A stretch of DNA of 64,000 nt, taken from Aeromicrobium stalagmiti (lineage in GTDB: Bacteria > Actinomycetota > Actinomycetes > Propionibacteriales > Nocardioidaceae). Below the pieces are notes generated by a model. It did no database searches. It was given only the letters and a program-made list of their open reading frames with translations, and was not told the DNA's origin. How positions within the stretch are numbered: the stretch's first letter is position 1; every line of letters begins with the position of its first letter. The translations under genes and the position numbers were made by a program. Below, in pieces: positions 51,047 to 59,813 of the stretch. The stretch lies in assembly GCF_013283745.1 (NCBI RefSeq), contig NZ_JABSTZ010000001.1, positions 62,001 through 126,000 on the forward strand, read 5' to 3'.

Positions 51047-53590
51047 TCAGTCCGTTCCGCTGGGCTCCAGGGTCAGCGTGTCCTCGGTCGCAGCCTCGAC
51101 GTCCTTGGCGCTGAACGCCCACGGCAGGGTCTTGCCCTGGGCCCACAGGCCCTGCTGGTCGACGTAGTGGTCGTGGAACGCGTGCCCGGAGCTGCCGGTC
51201 AGCTGGATCCAGCGTGAACGATCGAAGTCTCCCAGGTCGACGATCATCCGCATCGACGGCACCGCCGTGACCTCGTAGCCCTCGGTGGCGTCCCAGCTCG
51301 TCGCGTCGACGATGCCGCTGCCGCCGCTGACCGGGTAGGGCCCGCGGTTGAACAGCCGGTCGACCAGGCCGATGCCGGAGTCGCCGAGCGTCGGGTTGAC
51401 GAGCTCGAGCTTGTGCATCGTGCCCCACCGCCACTGGCTCGGGTTGCGGGACTGGATCATCGTGAGCTCGTCACGAGCGTCCTCCATCGCCTGGGCGAGC
51501 ACCTGGTCGCGGGTCTCGCGGGTGCTGGACGTCGTGACGTCGTCCCACCAGTGGTTGCCGGGACGGTCGAGGATCGAGCTCACCACGCTGAACCACCGCT
51601 CGCCGCCGTCGGGCCACTCCGACTCGGGCAGCTCGTCGTGGAACGTCAGCCTGAGCAGGTTGCGCCACACGGCGTTGAAGTAGGCGGCGCCCGGCGAGTC
51701 GGCGTCCTGGTCGTAGTCCCAGCTCCTGAGCGTCGCCTGGCCCTGGCGGTAGTAGCGGCTGCCCAGCTCGACGTCCAGCAGCTCCGGGACGAGGCGTGCG
51801 GCGACGGCGCTGTAGGTGTCGTTCTGGATGCGCGCCATGTCGGCGACGCCGAGGCCCTGGCCGGACGCGGCGGTGCCCGCCTCGATGAGGTCACGGATGC
51901 GCTCGGAGCGATAGCCCTCGGCGGTGTCGGCCCCCAGGAGCACCGGGTACTGGTCGCCGATGACCTTGTTGTTGGCCGTGACGATGAAGCCCTCGTCGGG
52001 GTTGTAGACCGTCGGCAGGGCGTCGAACGGCACCGATCCCTTCCACCCGTAGGACGGGTCCCAGCCCGGGACCGGCCAGCGCCCGTCGCCCTTCTTGCGG
52101 ATCGGGATCGTGCCGGGCGACTGGTAGCCGATGTTGCCGTCGACGTCGGCGTAGACCAGGTTCTGCGACGGCACCGTGAACAGCTTCGCGGCGGCCCGGA
52201 AGTCGTCCCAGTCCTGCGCCCGGCCGAGTGCGAAGACAGCCTTGATCGTCGGCTCGGGCTTGAGCGCGGTCCACTGCAGGGCGACCTCGTAGGAGCCCTC
52301 CTCGACCGTCTTCTGCTCGCTCGTGCCGACGTCGGCGAGGTCGTCGTCGAGGTCGGACAGGATGGGACCGTGGCGGGTCGACCGCACCGTGATGGTCTCG
52401 GACTCGCCACCGGCGACCTCGAACGTCTCCTTGCGGGTCTCCAGCGGCACCTGCTTGCCGGCGTACTCGTAGGTGCTGCCCGTGACCTTCTCCAGGTAGA
52501 GGTCGGCGACGTCGGCATACATGGTCGTCACGCCCCACGCGATCTTCCGGTTGTGGCCGACCACGACGCCCGGGAGCCCCGAGAACGAGAAGCCGGCGAC
52601 GTCATACGGGCACGCCTCGCTGACGGTGCGGCAGTGCAGGCCGACCTGGTACCAGATCCCGGGCATGGACGGCGCGAGGTGCGGGTCGTTCGCGAGGATG
52701 GGCTTGCCGGTCGTCGTGTGGTCGCCGTCGACGACCCATGAGTTGGAGCCGATGCCGTCGCCGGTGCCGAGCAGCGCCGGCAGCGCCTCGGCGCCCGACC
52801 TGGCCTTCTTCAGCGAGGCCACCGCGGACCGGGCCAGACCTGTGGCGGTCGGCGGCGCCTGGGCGACGTAGCGGCCGTCGGCCACGGTGCCCTCGTCCCC
52901 CACGATCGTGTGGTGGTCCTTCGGGTAGTCGGGATAGAGCTGCTCGACCTCGGGCACCGTCAGCTTCTCGGTCGACAGCACGCGGGAGATCTCGTCGCTC
53001 ATGTTGCTGCGCAGGTCCCACGCCATCGCCTTGATCCAGGCCAGGGAGTCGGCCGCGGTCCACGGCTCGGGCGTGTAGCTCGGCCCGGTCAGGCCCAGCA
53101 CGGCGTACTCGAGCGACAGCTCGGACCCCGAGCGACGGTCGATGTAGGAGTTGACGCCGCGTGCGTACGCGTTGAGCAGGCCCAGGGTCGTGTCGTCGAG
53201 GAGGGCCAGCTCCTTCTCGGCCACACGACGCCAGCCGAGCGTGCGGACGTACTTGTCGGTGTCGAGCGCGGCGTCGCCGACGAGCTCGGCCAGACGGCCG
53301 GACGTCACGTGGCGGCGGAAGTCCATCTCGTAGAAGCGGTCCTGCGCGTGCACGTAGCCCTGGGCGAGGAACAGGTCCTCGGGGGTGTCGGCGTAGATCT
53401 GCGGGATGCCCAAGCCGTCGCGCTTGACCTCGACGCTGCCCTGGAGGCCCGTGATGTCGACCTCGCCCGTCGTGTCGGGGAACGACTTGCGGACCGTGAC
53501 GAACGAGAACACCGCCACCCCGAGGACCAGCAGGGCGAGCAGTCCGGAGATGACGATCAGGATGCGGCGCACCGAGTCATTCTCACCCAC
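51047..53590 (-). CDS. Penicillin acylase family protein (Ntn hydrolase)
   Basis: An 847-residue membrane-anchored or secreted Ntn hydrolase. One N-terminal helix (IVISGLLALLVLGVAVFSF), alpha-chain region (about 50-270), then G281-S282-N-S-W where autocleavage should expose Ser282 as N-terminal nucleophile of the beta chain. ANDPHLAPSMPGIWYQVGL and GVVVGHNRKIAWGVTTMYAD (in parts) are typical. Natural substrates could be acyl-homoserine lactones or N-acyl peptides; cannot be told from sequence. Confidence 0.93.
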   Translation of the reverse strand: MGENDSVRRILIVISGLLALLVLGVAVFSFVTVRKSFPDTTGEVDITGLQGSVEVKRDGLGIPQIYADTPEDLFLAQGYVHAQDRFYEMDFRRHVTSGRLAELVGDAALDTDKYVRTLGWRRVAEKELALLDDTTLGLLNAYARGVNSYIDRRSGSELSLEYAVLGLTGPSYTPEPWTAADSLAWIKAMAWDLRSNMSDEISRVLSTEKLTVPEVEQLYPDYPKDHHTIVGDEGTVADGRYVAQAPPTATGLARSAVASLKKARSGAEALPALLGTGDGIGSNSWVVDGDHTTTGKPILANDPHLAPSMPGIWYQVGLHCRTVSEACPYDVAGFSFSGLPGVVVGHNRKIAWGVTTMYADVADLYLEKVTGSTYEYAGKQVPLETRKETFEVAGGESETITVRSTRHGPILSDLDDDLADVGTSEQKTVEEGSYEVALQWTALKPEPTIKAVFALGRAQDWDDFRAAAKLFTVPSQNLVYADVDGNIGYQSPGTIPIRKKGDGRWPVPGWDPSYGWKGSVPFDALPTVYNPDEGFIVTANNKVIGDQYPVLLGADTAEGYRSERIRDLIEAGTAASGQGLGVADMARIQNDTYSAVAARLVPELLDVELGSRYYRQGQATLRSWDYDQDADSPGAAYFNAVWRNLLRLTFHDELPESEWPDGGERWFSVVSSILDRPGNHWWDDVTTSSTRETRDQVLAQAMEDARDELTMIQSRNPSQWRWGTMHKLELVNPTLGDSGIGLVDRLFNRGPYPVSGGSGIVDATSWDATEGYEVTAVPSMRMIVDLGDFDRSRWIQLTGSSGHAFHDHYVDQQGLWAQGKTLPWAFSAKDVEAATEDTLTLEPSGTD

Positions 53591-53617
53591 CGTCTCCGGC
53601 AGGGCGAACTCGCGGCG

Positions 53618-54655
53618 TCAGGCCCTCTCGGCAGAACGGATCTCGCCGACGAGCTCCTCCAGGACGTCCTCCAGCATGATGACGCCGAGCACCGTGCCAC
53701 TCGCGTCGGCGACCCGCGCCATGTGCGACCCGCGGCCCTGCATGGTGCGCAGCGCCTCGTAGAGGCCAGACCCGGCGGCGACCGTGGCGAGCGGCCGCAG
53801 CCACTTGTCGGCGATCGTCTCGCGACGCGACTCGTCGTCGGTCTCCAGGACGTCCTTGATGTGCAGGTAGCCGGTGATGTCGCCCTCGGCGTCGACGACG
53901 GGGAACCGGGAGAAGCCCGTCTCGGCGCAGGCGCGCTCAACGTCGACCGGGGTCGCGCTCGGCGGGATCGTCACCAGGCCGTCGCGGGGCAGCAGCACCC
54001 GGTCGACCGTGCCGTCGGAGAAGTCGAGCGCGCCGGAGACGAGGCTGAACTCGTCCTCGTCGAGCAGGCCCTCGCGCCGCGACTCCTCGACCAGTCCGGC
54101 GACCTCGTCGTGGGTGTAGGTCGAGGAGACCTCGTCGACGGGCTGCACCCTGAACAGCCGCACGATGATGTTGGCCGCGCCGTTGAGCAGGATCACGAAC
54201 GGCTTGAGCACGACGACGACGCCGAGCATGAACGGCCCGAGCACCAGCGCGGCCCGGTCGGGCCCGACCAGTGCGAGGTTCTTGGGCACCATCTCACCGA
54301 GGACGACGTGGGCACCGACGACCAACGTCATCGCGATGACGAACGAGATCGGGTGGACGAGGCCCTCGGGGACCTGCGCCGCCTCGAAGACCGGCTCCAT
54401 GAGGTGGGCGATCGCCGGCTCGCCGACCGCGCCGAGACCCAGCGAGCAGATCGTGATGCCCAGCTGCGCCGCCGCCATGACCTGCGTGATGTTCTCGATC
54501 GCGCGCATCGCCATCCGGGCCGGACGCGAACCCGCCGCGATCCGCGGCTCCAGCTGCGTCCGCCGTGCGGAGATCAGCGCGAACTCTGCCGCGACGAACA
54601 GGGCGTTGAGCGCGAGCAGCACGAACGTCAGCGCGACGCCTCCCCAGTCAGACAT
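53618..54655 (-). CDS. CNNM/CorC-type transporter (DUF21 + CBS), shorter paralogue
   Basis: A 345-residue hemolysin-family protein: four-helix DUF21/CNNM domain (about 1-190) with AQLGITICSLGLGAVGEPA and LGEMVPKNLAL, and a CBS pair (about 205-340). It lacks the C-terminal CorC_HlyC domain of its neighbour. Such proteins are linked to Mg2+/Co2+ handling. Starts 8 bp inside the upstream paralogue. Confidence 0.92.
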   Translation of the reverse strand: MSDWGGVALTFVLLALNALFVAAEFALISARRTQLEPRIAAGSRPARMAMRAIENITQVMAAAQLGITICSLGLGAVGEPAIAHLMEPVFEAAQVPEGLVHPISFVIAMTLVVGAHVVLGEMVPKNLALVGPDRAALVLGPFMLGVVVVLKPFVILLNGAANIIVRLFRVQPVDEVSSTYTHDEVAGLVEESRREGLLDEDEFSLVSGALDFSDGTVDRVLLPRDGLVTIPPSATPVDVERACAETGFSRFPVVDAEGDITGYLHIKDVLETDDESRRETIADKWLRPLATVAAGSGLYEALRTMQGRGSHMARVADASGTVLGVIMLEDVLEELVGEIRSAERA

Positions 54656-56033
54656 GGGCGCTGCTCCCCTCGTCGTCGACGGTCAGCGAGACGCGGTCGA
54701 TGCGGCGTCCCTCCATCCGCTCGATCGTCAGGGTGACGAGCAGCGGCTCCGGATCGTCCTCGTCGTCCCCCGCCAGCGGGCGGTGCCCCCAATCAGGCGT
54801 GCGGTCGAGGCTCAGGCTCACGACGTCGCCGCGGACGCCGATGCGACCGAGCTGCTCGTGGATGAGCCCGGCGATGGTCTCGTAGTCCTCGCCCTCCGGC
54901 AGCGCGACGCCCGTCTGCTCCTCGACCTCGTCGGGTCGCAGGAGGCCCGAGAGCGACCACGTGCCGTCGCGGCGGTGCCGGCTGCGGGACGAGAGCCGGT
55001 CGTGCTCGTCGGCGATGTCGCCCACGATCTCCTCGACGAGGTCCTCCAGCGTGACGACCCCGTCGGTGCCGCCGTACTCGTCGATCACGACCGCCATCTG
55101 CATGCCCTGCTCGCGCAGCACCGACAGCAGCGGGTCGAGCTCGATGCTGTCGGGGACCGTCGTCGCCGGATCCATGATGTCGACGAGGCGAACGTTGCGG
55201 CGACGGTCGACCTCGACGCCGACGGCCTGCTTGACGTGGACGATGCCGAGGATGTCGTCGGGGCTCCGGCCGATGACCGGGAACCGCGAGTGACCCGTCT
55301 GCCGGGCCGCCTCGATGACGTCGTGGGCCGTGTCGCGCCCCTCGAGGAAGTGCACCCGGACGCGCGGCGTACGGACGTCGGCGGCCGTGCGGTCGCCGAA
55401 CGCGATGCTGCGGGCCACCAGGTCGGCGGTCTCGTCGTCGATCGCCCCCTCGACGGCGGAGCGGAGCACCAGCGACCGCAGCTCGACGGGCGAGCGGGCC
55501 GACCGGAGCTCCTCCTGCGGCTCGACCCCGAGCGCCCGCAGGATGCCGTTGGCCATGCCGTTGAGGAGCCGGATCGGCCAGGCCATGGCCTTGGTGAAGA
55601 TGCGCTGCGGCAGCTGGGTGAGTGCCGCGGTGCGCTGCGGGAGCGCCAAGGCGAAGTTCTTGGGGACCAGCTCGCCGACGAGCATCGTCACGACGGTGCT
55701 CAGCACGAGCGCGACGGCGTAGGAGACCCCCTTGAGCGCCCCGCCCTCGAGGCCGAGCGACTCCAGCGGGTCGTGCAGCAGCTTGCCGATCGCCGGCTCG
55801 GCGAGGTAGCCGATCGCCAGGTTGGTGATCGTGATGCCCAGCTGGGCGCCGCTGAGCTGGGTCGACAGCGATCGCAGGGCGACGAGCGTGCCCTGGGCGC
55901 CTCGGTCGCCGGCCTCGGCGTCGCGCTCGATCGTGGCGCGGTCGACGGTGACGAAGGAGAACTCCGCGGCGACGAAGACACCGCAGGCCAGCATGAGGAG
56001 CAACGAGGTGGCCAGGAGCAGCCATTCGGTCAT
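54648..56033 (-). CDS. CNNM/CorC-type transporter (DUF21 + CBS + CorC_HlyC)
   Basis: A 461-residue hemolysin-family protein: DUF21 (about 1-195; AQLGITITNLAIGYLAEPA, GELVPKNFAL), CBS pair (about 215-335; VVIDEYGGTDGVVTLEDLVEEIVGDI in part) and C-terminal CorC_HlyC domain. Pairs with the shorter downstream paralogue, probably as one complex. The ATG at 56033 sits at the first membrane segment; the longer frame upstream is a shadow. Confidence 0.93.
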   Translation of the reverse strand: MTEWLLLATSLLLMLACGVFVAAEFSFVTVDRATIERDAEAGDRGAQGTLVALRSLSTQLSGAQLGITITNLAIGYLAEPAIGKLLHDPLESLGLEGGALKGVSYAVALVLSTVVTMLVGELVPKNFALALPQRTAALTQLPQRIFTKAMAWPIRLLNGMANGILRALGVEPQEELRSARSPVELRSLVLRSAVEGAIDDETADLVARSIAFGDRTAADVRTPRVRVHFLEGRDTAHDVIEAARQTGHSRFPVIGRSPDDILGIVHVKQAVGVEVDRRRNVRLVDIMDPATTVPDSIELDPLLSVLREQGMQMAVVIDEYGGTDGVVTLEDLVEEIVGDIADEHDRLSSRSRHRRDGTWSLSGLLRPDEVEEQTGVALPEGEDYETIAGLIHEQLGRIGVRGDVVSLSLDRTPDWGHRPLAGDDEDDPEPLLVTLTIERMEGRRIDRVSLTVDDEGSSAHV

Positions 56034-56132
56034 CGACGGGCTCCGGAAGGACTGTCCCGATGAGGGAGGGGATCGGTCACGGTGTCGCAACTGTACCCTT
56101 GAGAGGCAATTCCGATCGAGCGGGAGCAAGTC

Positions 56133-56447
56133 GTGCCGAAGTACCAGTACCAGTGCAAGGACTGCGGGGAAGCGCTGGAGGTCCAGCAGAGCTTCACCGA
56201 TGATGCGCTGACCGTCTGCCCCCACTGCGGCGGCGACCTCCGCAAGGTGTTCAACGCCGTCGGCGTCGTCTTCAAGGGCTCCGGCTTCTACAAGACCGAC
56301 AGCCGTTCCGGGGCGTCGTCGACGACCTCGACGTCGACCACCTCGTCCACCTCGAGCGACAGCAAGCCGGCCAAGACCGAGAGCGCACCGGCCCCCAAGG
56401 CCGAGGCCAAGCCGGCCAAGAAGTCCGGGTCCGACTCCGCCGCCTGA
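56133..56447 (+). CDS. FmdB-family zinc ribbon protein, Ruc-like
   Basis: A 104-residue protein: FmdB zinc ribbon (CKDCGEALEV and CPHCGGDLRK), a middle FKGSGFYKTD segment, then a Ser/Thr/Lys/Ala-rich disordered tail of about 45 residues. M. tuberculosis Rv0991c (Ruc), a redox-regulated chaperone of the same family and neighbourhood, has the same layout. Chaperone function here is by analogy. GTG at 56133 with GGGAG upstream. Confidence 0.9.
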   Translation: MPKYQYQCKDCGEALEVQQSFTDDALTVCPHCGGDLRKVFNAVGVVFKGSGFYKTDSRSGASSTTSTSTTSSTSSDSKPAKTESAPAPKAEAKPAKKSGSDSAA

Positions 56448-56512
56448 CCCACCGGTCCCCCCGCTCGCCTGCTGCCTGTGGACGGGGCACGGCACCCGAC
56501 GCCGGAACTTCC

Positions 56513-56518
56513 TAGAGT
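56513..56518 (+). promoter_or_regulatory. Predicted -10 box of leaderless SAF-protein gene
   Basis: TAGAGT, 6 nt before the ATG at 56525, with no ribosome-binding site. Confidence 0.45.
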
Positions 56519-56524
56519 CCCGGC

Positions 56525-57115
56525 ATGGACCGCATCCAGCAGCTCGTCCTCGAGCACCGGCGCCTCCTCGCCGCCCTGTTCACCGGACTCGCCGTCCTCG
56601 CCGGCCTGACGTCGTTGCGCTCGTCGCCTGACGGGGTGCGCATCGTGGTGGTCGAGCGCGATCTCCGCAGCGGCCACGTCATCGCCGGCTCCGACCTGCG
56701 GACGACGACCGTCCCGCCCGCCGCGGCGCCGGCACACGTCCTCGACCGGGAGGCCGCGGTGGGGCGGCGGGTGGCCGGGCCCATGCGCGCCGGTGAGGCC
56801 GTCACGGACTTCCGGGTCGTCCGGGCCGGATCGCTGTCGGGATACGGGCCCGGCGCAGTGCTCACCACGATCCGGGTCGACCGTGCCGACGGCGCCGCCG
56901 GCGTTCGGGTGGGCGACCGGGTCGACGTCGTGGCCGTGGATCCCGACGGCGAGAGCGGGGCCGAGGTCGTCGCCCGCGACGTCGAGGTCGTCACGGTGCC
57001 CACGGAGGACGACGCCGCGACCGCCCTCGGCGTCGTCACGTCCGAGAAGAACGCCCTCCGGCTGGCCTCCGCGGGCCTTTCGTCACGGTTCAGCATCATC
57101 AGCACGACGGGCTAG
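56525..57115 (+). CDS. SAF-domain protein (CpaB-like)
   Basis: A 196-residue protein with a membrane segment (about 15-32), a SAF domain (about 38-105; VVVERDLRSGHVIAGSDLR, RVAGPMRAGEAVTD) and a C-terminal domain resembling CpaB. A paralogue of the tad-linked CpaB but outside that locus, between fmdB/ruc and mscL. Function unknown. Confidence 0.85.
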   Translation: MDRIQQLVLEHRRLLAALFTGLAVLAGLTSLRSSPDGVRIVVVERDLRSGHVIAGSDLRTTTVPPAAAPAHVLDREAAVGRRVAGPMRAGEAVTDFRVVRAGSLSGYGPGAVLTTIRVDRADGAAGVRVGDRVDVVAVDPDGESGAEVVARDVEVVTVPTEDDAATALGVVTSEKNALRLASAGLSSRFSIISTTG

Positions 57116-57179
57116 TGGACGCGGCACGGACCTCGCTAGGGTCGAGGCACCACCACTTCAGACCCACACAGGGGGAACC

Positions 57180-57578
57180 ATGCTCAAGGGATTCAAGGAC
57201 TTCCTGCTCCGCGGCAACATCGTCGACCTCGCGGTCGCGGTCGTCATCGGCACGGCTTTCACCGCGCTCGTCGGAGCGTTCACCAAGTCGTTCATCGAGC
57301 CGCTGCTGGGCGCCATCGGCGGGGGCGGCGAGCTCGGCATGAGCTTCACAGTCAACGACCAGGTCTTCACGGTGGGTGCGTTCATCACCGCCGTCATCAC
57401 GTTCGTGATCACGGCGGCGGTCATCTACTTCTTCGTCGTGACCCCCATGAAGAAGGTCCAGGAGCGTCTCGCCGCGGGCAAGGTCGAGGCTCCGGTCGCC
57501 GTGCCGGAGGACGTACAGCTGCTCCGCGAGATCCGCGACTCGCTGGCCAGCCGGCCGGGGGGCACGACCCAGATCTGA
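57180..57578 (+). CDS. mscL: Large-conductance mechanosensitive channel MscL
   Basis: A 132-residue MscL, opening under membrane tension to release solutes. FKDFLLRGNIVDLAVAVVIG (N-terminal helix and TM1 start), the periplasmic loop and TM2 (ITAVITFVITAAVIYFFVV), then the cytoplasmic helix LLREIRDSLA. ATG at 57180 with GGGGGAA upstream; the longer frame from 56793 is a shadow. Confidence 0.96.
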   Translation: MLKGFKDFLLRGNIVDLAVAVVIGTAFTALVGAFTKSFIEPLLGAIGGGGELGMSFTVNDQVFTVGAFITAVITFVITAAVIYFFVVTPMKKVQERLAAGKVEAPVAVPEDVQLLREIRDSLASRPGGTTQI

Positions 57579-57589
57579 CGCCCCCTGGG

Positions 57590-57779
57590 AGGTGGATCCG
57601 CAACCTCACCGCCCTGGGAGGTGGATCCGCAACCTCAGCGTCGGGGTGCAGGTGACTCTGCAACGTCAAGACCCCGGACAAGGTTGCAGATCCACCTCCC
57701 GGGCCGGCAAGACCCCGGACAAGGTTGCAGATCCACCTCCTAGGCGGGCCCGACCCCGGACAAGGTTGCAGATCCACCT
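57590..57779. repeat. Repeat cluster C (direct and inverted arms)
   Basis: Direct copies of AGGTGGATCCGCAACCTCA at 57590 and 57619 (29-bp period), a degenerate copy at 57650 (31 bp on, ending GCAACGTCA, just like the terminal copy of cluster A), then three inverted copies AGGTTGCAGATCCACCT at 57681, 57722 and 57763 with an exact 41-bp period. The arms face each other and could form a large hairpin. Lies in the convergent gap between mscL and the small gene at 57800. Confidence 0.9.
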
Positions 57780-57799
57780 CCCGGGCAGGCCGGATCTCG

Positions 57800-57976
57800 C
57801 TAGCCGTGGTGGGGCGGGACGTCGCGCAGGAGCTCGTCATCGCGCGACGAACCGCCCCGCTCGCCCCAGCCCTCGTCGGTCTCGTCCGACGTCGTGCTGG
57901 GCAGCAGGTCGCCGAGCAGCTCCGCCGCCCGACGCCGACGCTCGCGCTCGGCGCGATCAGGCCCTGACGAGCTCAT
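57800..57976 (-). CDS. Small conserved-looking hydrophilic protein (58 aa)
   Basis: A 58-residue ORF starting with ATG inside the epimerase 3' end (20-bp overlap). The basic N-terminus (RAERERRRRAAELLGDLLP) is followed by TTSDETDEGWGE and a C-terminal DDELLRDVPPHHG. I recall short actinobacterial proteins with the same RRxAELLGDxLPxTTSDE...VPPHHG layout, so it is probably real. Function unknown. Confidence 0.65.
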   Translation of the reverse strand: MSSSGPDRAERERRRRAAELLGDLLPSTTSDETDEGWGERGGSSRDDELLRDVPPHHG

Positions 57977-58859
57977 CGAACCAGTCCGGGGTGAGCTTGG
58001 GGTGCGACGGGTGCCAGCCCGTGCGGTCGCTGAACAGCTGCGAGCTGACCCGCTGCGAGCGCGTCAGGATCTCGAGCTTCTCGGCGCCGAGGCGCAGCAG
58101 CCACGGCGGCAGGAAGTGCCCCGCCTTGCGACCGGCCGCCAGCGCGATCGTGTCGACGTAGTCACGCCTCTGCACCGGCTCGGAGCCGACGTTGTAGATA
58201 CCGCCCGGGGCGGTGAGCGCGTGCACGACCGCGGTGCCGACGTCGTCGGGGTGGATGACGTGCATCCACGACAGCTCTTCGCCCAGCCCGATCGACCGAC
58301 CGGCGGCCGCCCGCCGGAACAGGAACGCCGTGTTGGGATCATCGCCCGTGATGAGTCCGAACCGCAGGCTGACGGACTCTCCCCCGGCTGCAGCGAACGC
58401 GCGGACGTTGTCCTCCGCGACGACGACGGGCTCGGTCGCGCGGGTCACGTCGACGGGGCTGTGCTCGTCGATCCAGTCGTCGTCCTGCTCGGCGTAGATG
58501 AAGCTCAGGCTCTGCTGGACCATGCGACCGACGCCGGCGCGCTGCGCCGCCTCGGCGACGACGCGCGAGCCGAACAGCCGGATGCGGTCGATGGCCTTGA
58601 GCGACCCGGGCCGAAGGGCGGCGCGTCCGACCGGGACCTTGGTGGCGAGGTTGGCGACGGCGTCACAGCCCTGCATGCCGGCGGTCAGCGTCGCGCCGTC
58701 GTAGAGGTCTCCCCTCCACGGCTGGGCTCCGGTCGCGGCGACCTGGGCCGCGTGCTCGTCGGTGCGGACGAGTCCGACCACGTCATGTCCTGCATGGTGC
58801 AACGCCTCGATGGACGATCGGCCCATCACTCCGCTCGCACCGGTGAGGAAAACCTTCAC
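57957..58859 (-). CDS. NAD(P)-dependent epimerase/reductase (extended SDR)
   Basis: A 300-residue extended SDR with Rossmann motif TGASGVMG (6-13), LATKVPVG, and a Ser/Tyr pair in QSLSFIYAEQ; the usual YxxxK Lys is absent (YAEQD), so it may be an atypical or non-catalytic member. The 144-bp upstream gap contains an AT-rich stretch (58935-58985) including TTACCCGCAGGTAA, probably its promoter region. Confidence 0.88.
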   Translation of the reverse strand: MKVFLTGASGVMGRSSIEALHHAGHDVVGLVRTDEHAAQVAATGAQPWRGDLYDGATLTAGMQGCDAVANLATKVPVGRAALRPGSLKAIDRIRLFGSRVVAEAAQRAGVGRMVQQSLSFIYAEQDDDWIDEHSPVDVTRATEPVVVAEDNVRAFAAAGGESVSLRFGLITGDDPNTAFLFRRAAAGRSIGLGEELSWMHVIHPDDVGTAVVHALTAPGGIYNVGSEPVQRRDYVDTIALAAGRKAGHFLPPWLLRLGAEKLEILTRSQRVSSQLFSDRTGWHPSHPKLTPDWFDELVRA

Positions 58860-59003
58860 GTCTCACTCCCTGGTGGGTTCCCCCGGCACGGATGGCCCGG
58901 GCGTCCACGTCGGGCCCGGTGGGACCGTCGGCAGATTACGAAACGATAACAAAGAACTCCGCGAAGGTATTACCCGCAGGTAACATTCAGGCGTCCGGAA
59001 GGC

Positions 59004-59780
59004 TCAGCCGACCAGCGGGACGACGTCGGCGATCGAGGCGAACACCTCGGTCGGACGGAACGGGAACCGGTCGACCGCGCCGGCCGGTGTCGAGCCCGTG
59101 AGCACCAGGAACGTCCGCAGGCCGGCCTCGAGGCCCGACAGCACGTCGGTGTCCATCCGGTCGCCGATCATGACCGTCGTCTCGGAGTGTGCCTCGATCT
59201 GGTTGAGGGCGCTGCGCATCATGAGCGGGTTGGGCTTGCCGACGAAGTAGGGCTCGACGCCGGTCGCCTTGGTGATCAGTGCCGCGACGGAGCCGGTGGC
59301 CGGGAGCGACCCGCTGGGCGACGGTCCGGTGGCGTCGGGATTGGTCGCGATGAACCGCGCACCGTTCTCGATCAGCTGGATCGCGCGGGTGATCGCCTCG
59401 AACGAGTAGGTGCGGGTCTCCCCCAGCACGACGTAGTCGGGCTCGCTGCTGGTCATGATGTAGCCGACGTTGTGCAGGGCAGTCGTCATGCCGGCCTCGC
59501 CGATGACGTAGGCCGTGCCCTCCGGGCGCTGCTCGGACAGGAACTTCGCCGTCGCCAGCGCGGAGGTCCAGATCGCCGACTCGGGCACGTCGATGCCGGC
59601 GGCCCGCAGGCGCGCACACAGGTCGCGCGGCGTGAAGATCGAGTTGTTGGTGAGCACGAGGAACTTGCGCCCGGTCTCGCTGAGGCGGTTGATGAAGTCG
59701 GCGGCGCCGGGGATGGCCTTCTCCTCGTGCACGAGGACGCCGTCCATGTCGGTCAGCCAGGTCTCGATCGGCTTGGTCAT
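59004..59780 (-). CDS. HAD-superfamily phosphatase, NagD type
   Basis: A 258-residue HAD phosphatase: D11-x-D13 (LTDMDGVL), FLVLTNNS (motif II), K of VGKPNPLMM (motif III) and [10 protein letters not shown] (motif IV), with a C2 cap between motifs II and III. NagD-type enzymes hydrolyse sugar phosphates and nucleotide monophosphates; substrate unknown. Confidence 0.92.
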   Translation of the reverse strand: MTKPIETWLTDMDGVLVHEEKAIPGAADFINRLSETGRKFLVLTNNSIFTPRDLCARLRAAGIDVPESAIWTSALATAKFLSEQRPEGTAYVIGEAGMTTALHNVGYIMTSSEPDYVVLGETRTYSFEAITRAIQLIENGARFIATNPDATGPSPSGSLPATGSVAALITKATGVEPYFVGKPNPLMMRSALNQIEAHSETTVMIGDRMDTDVLSGLEAGLRTFLVLTGSTPAGAVDRFPFRPTEVFASIADVVPLVG

Positions 59781-59813
59781 CGCGGCACCCGGATCGACTC
59801 GTTCGTCATGCCC

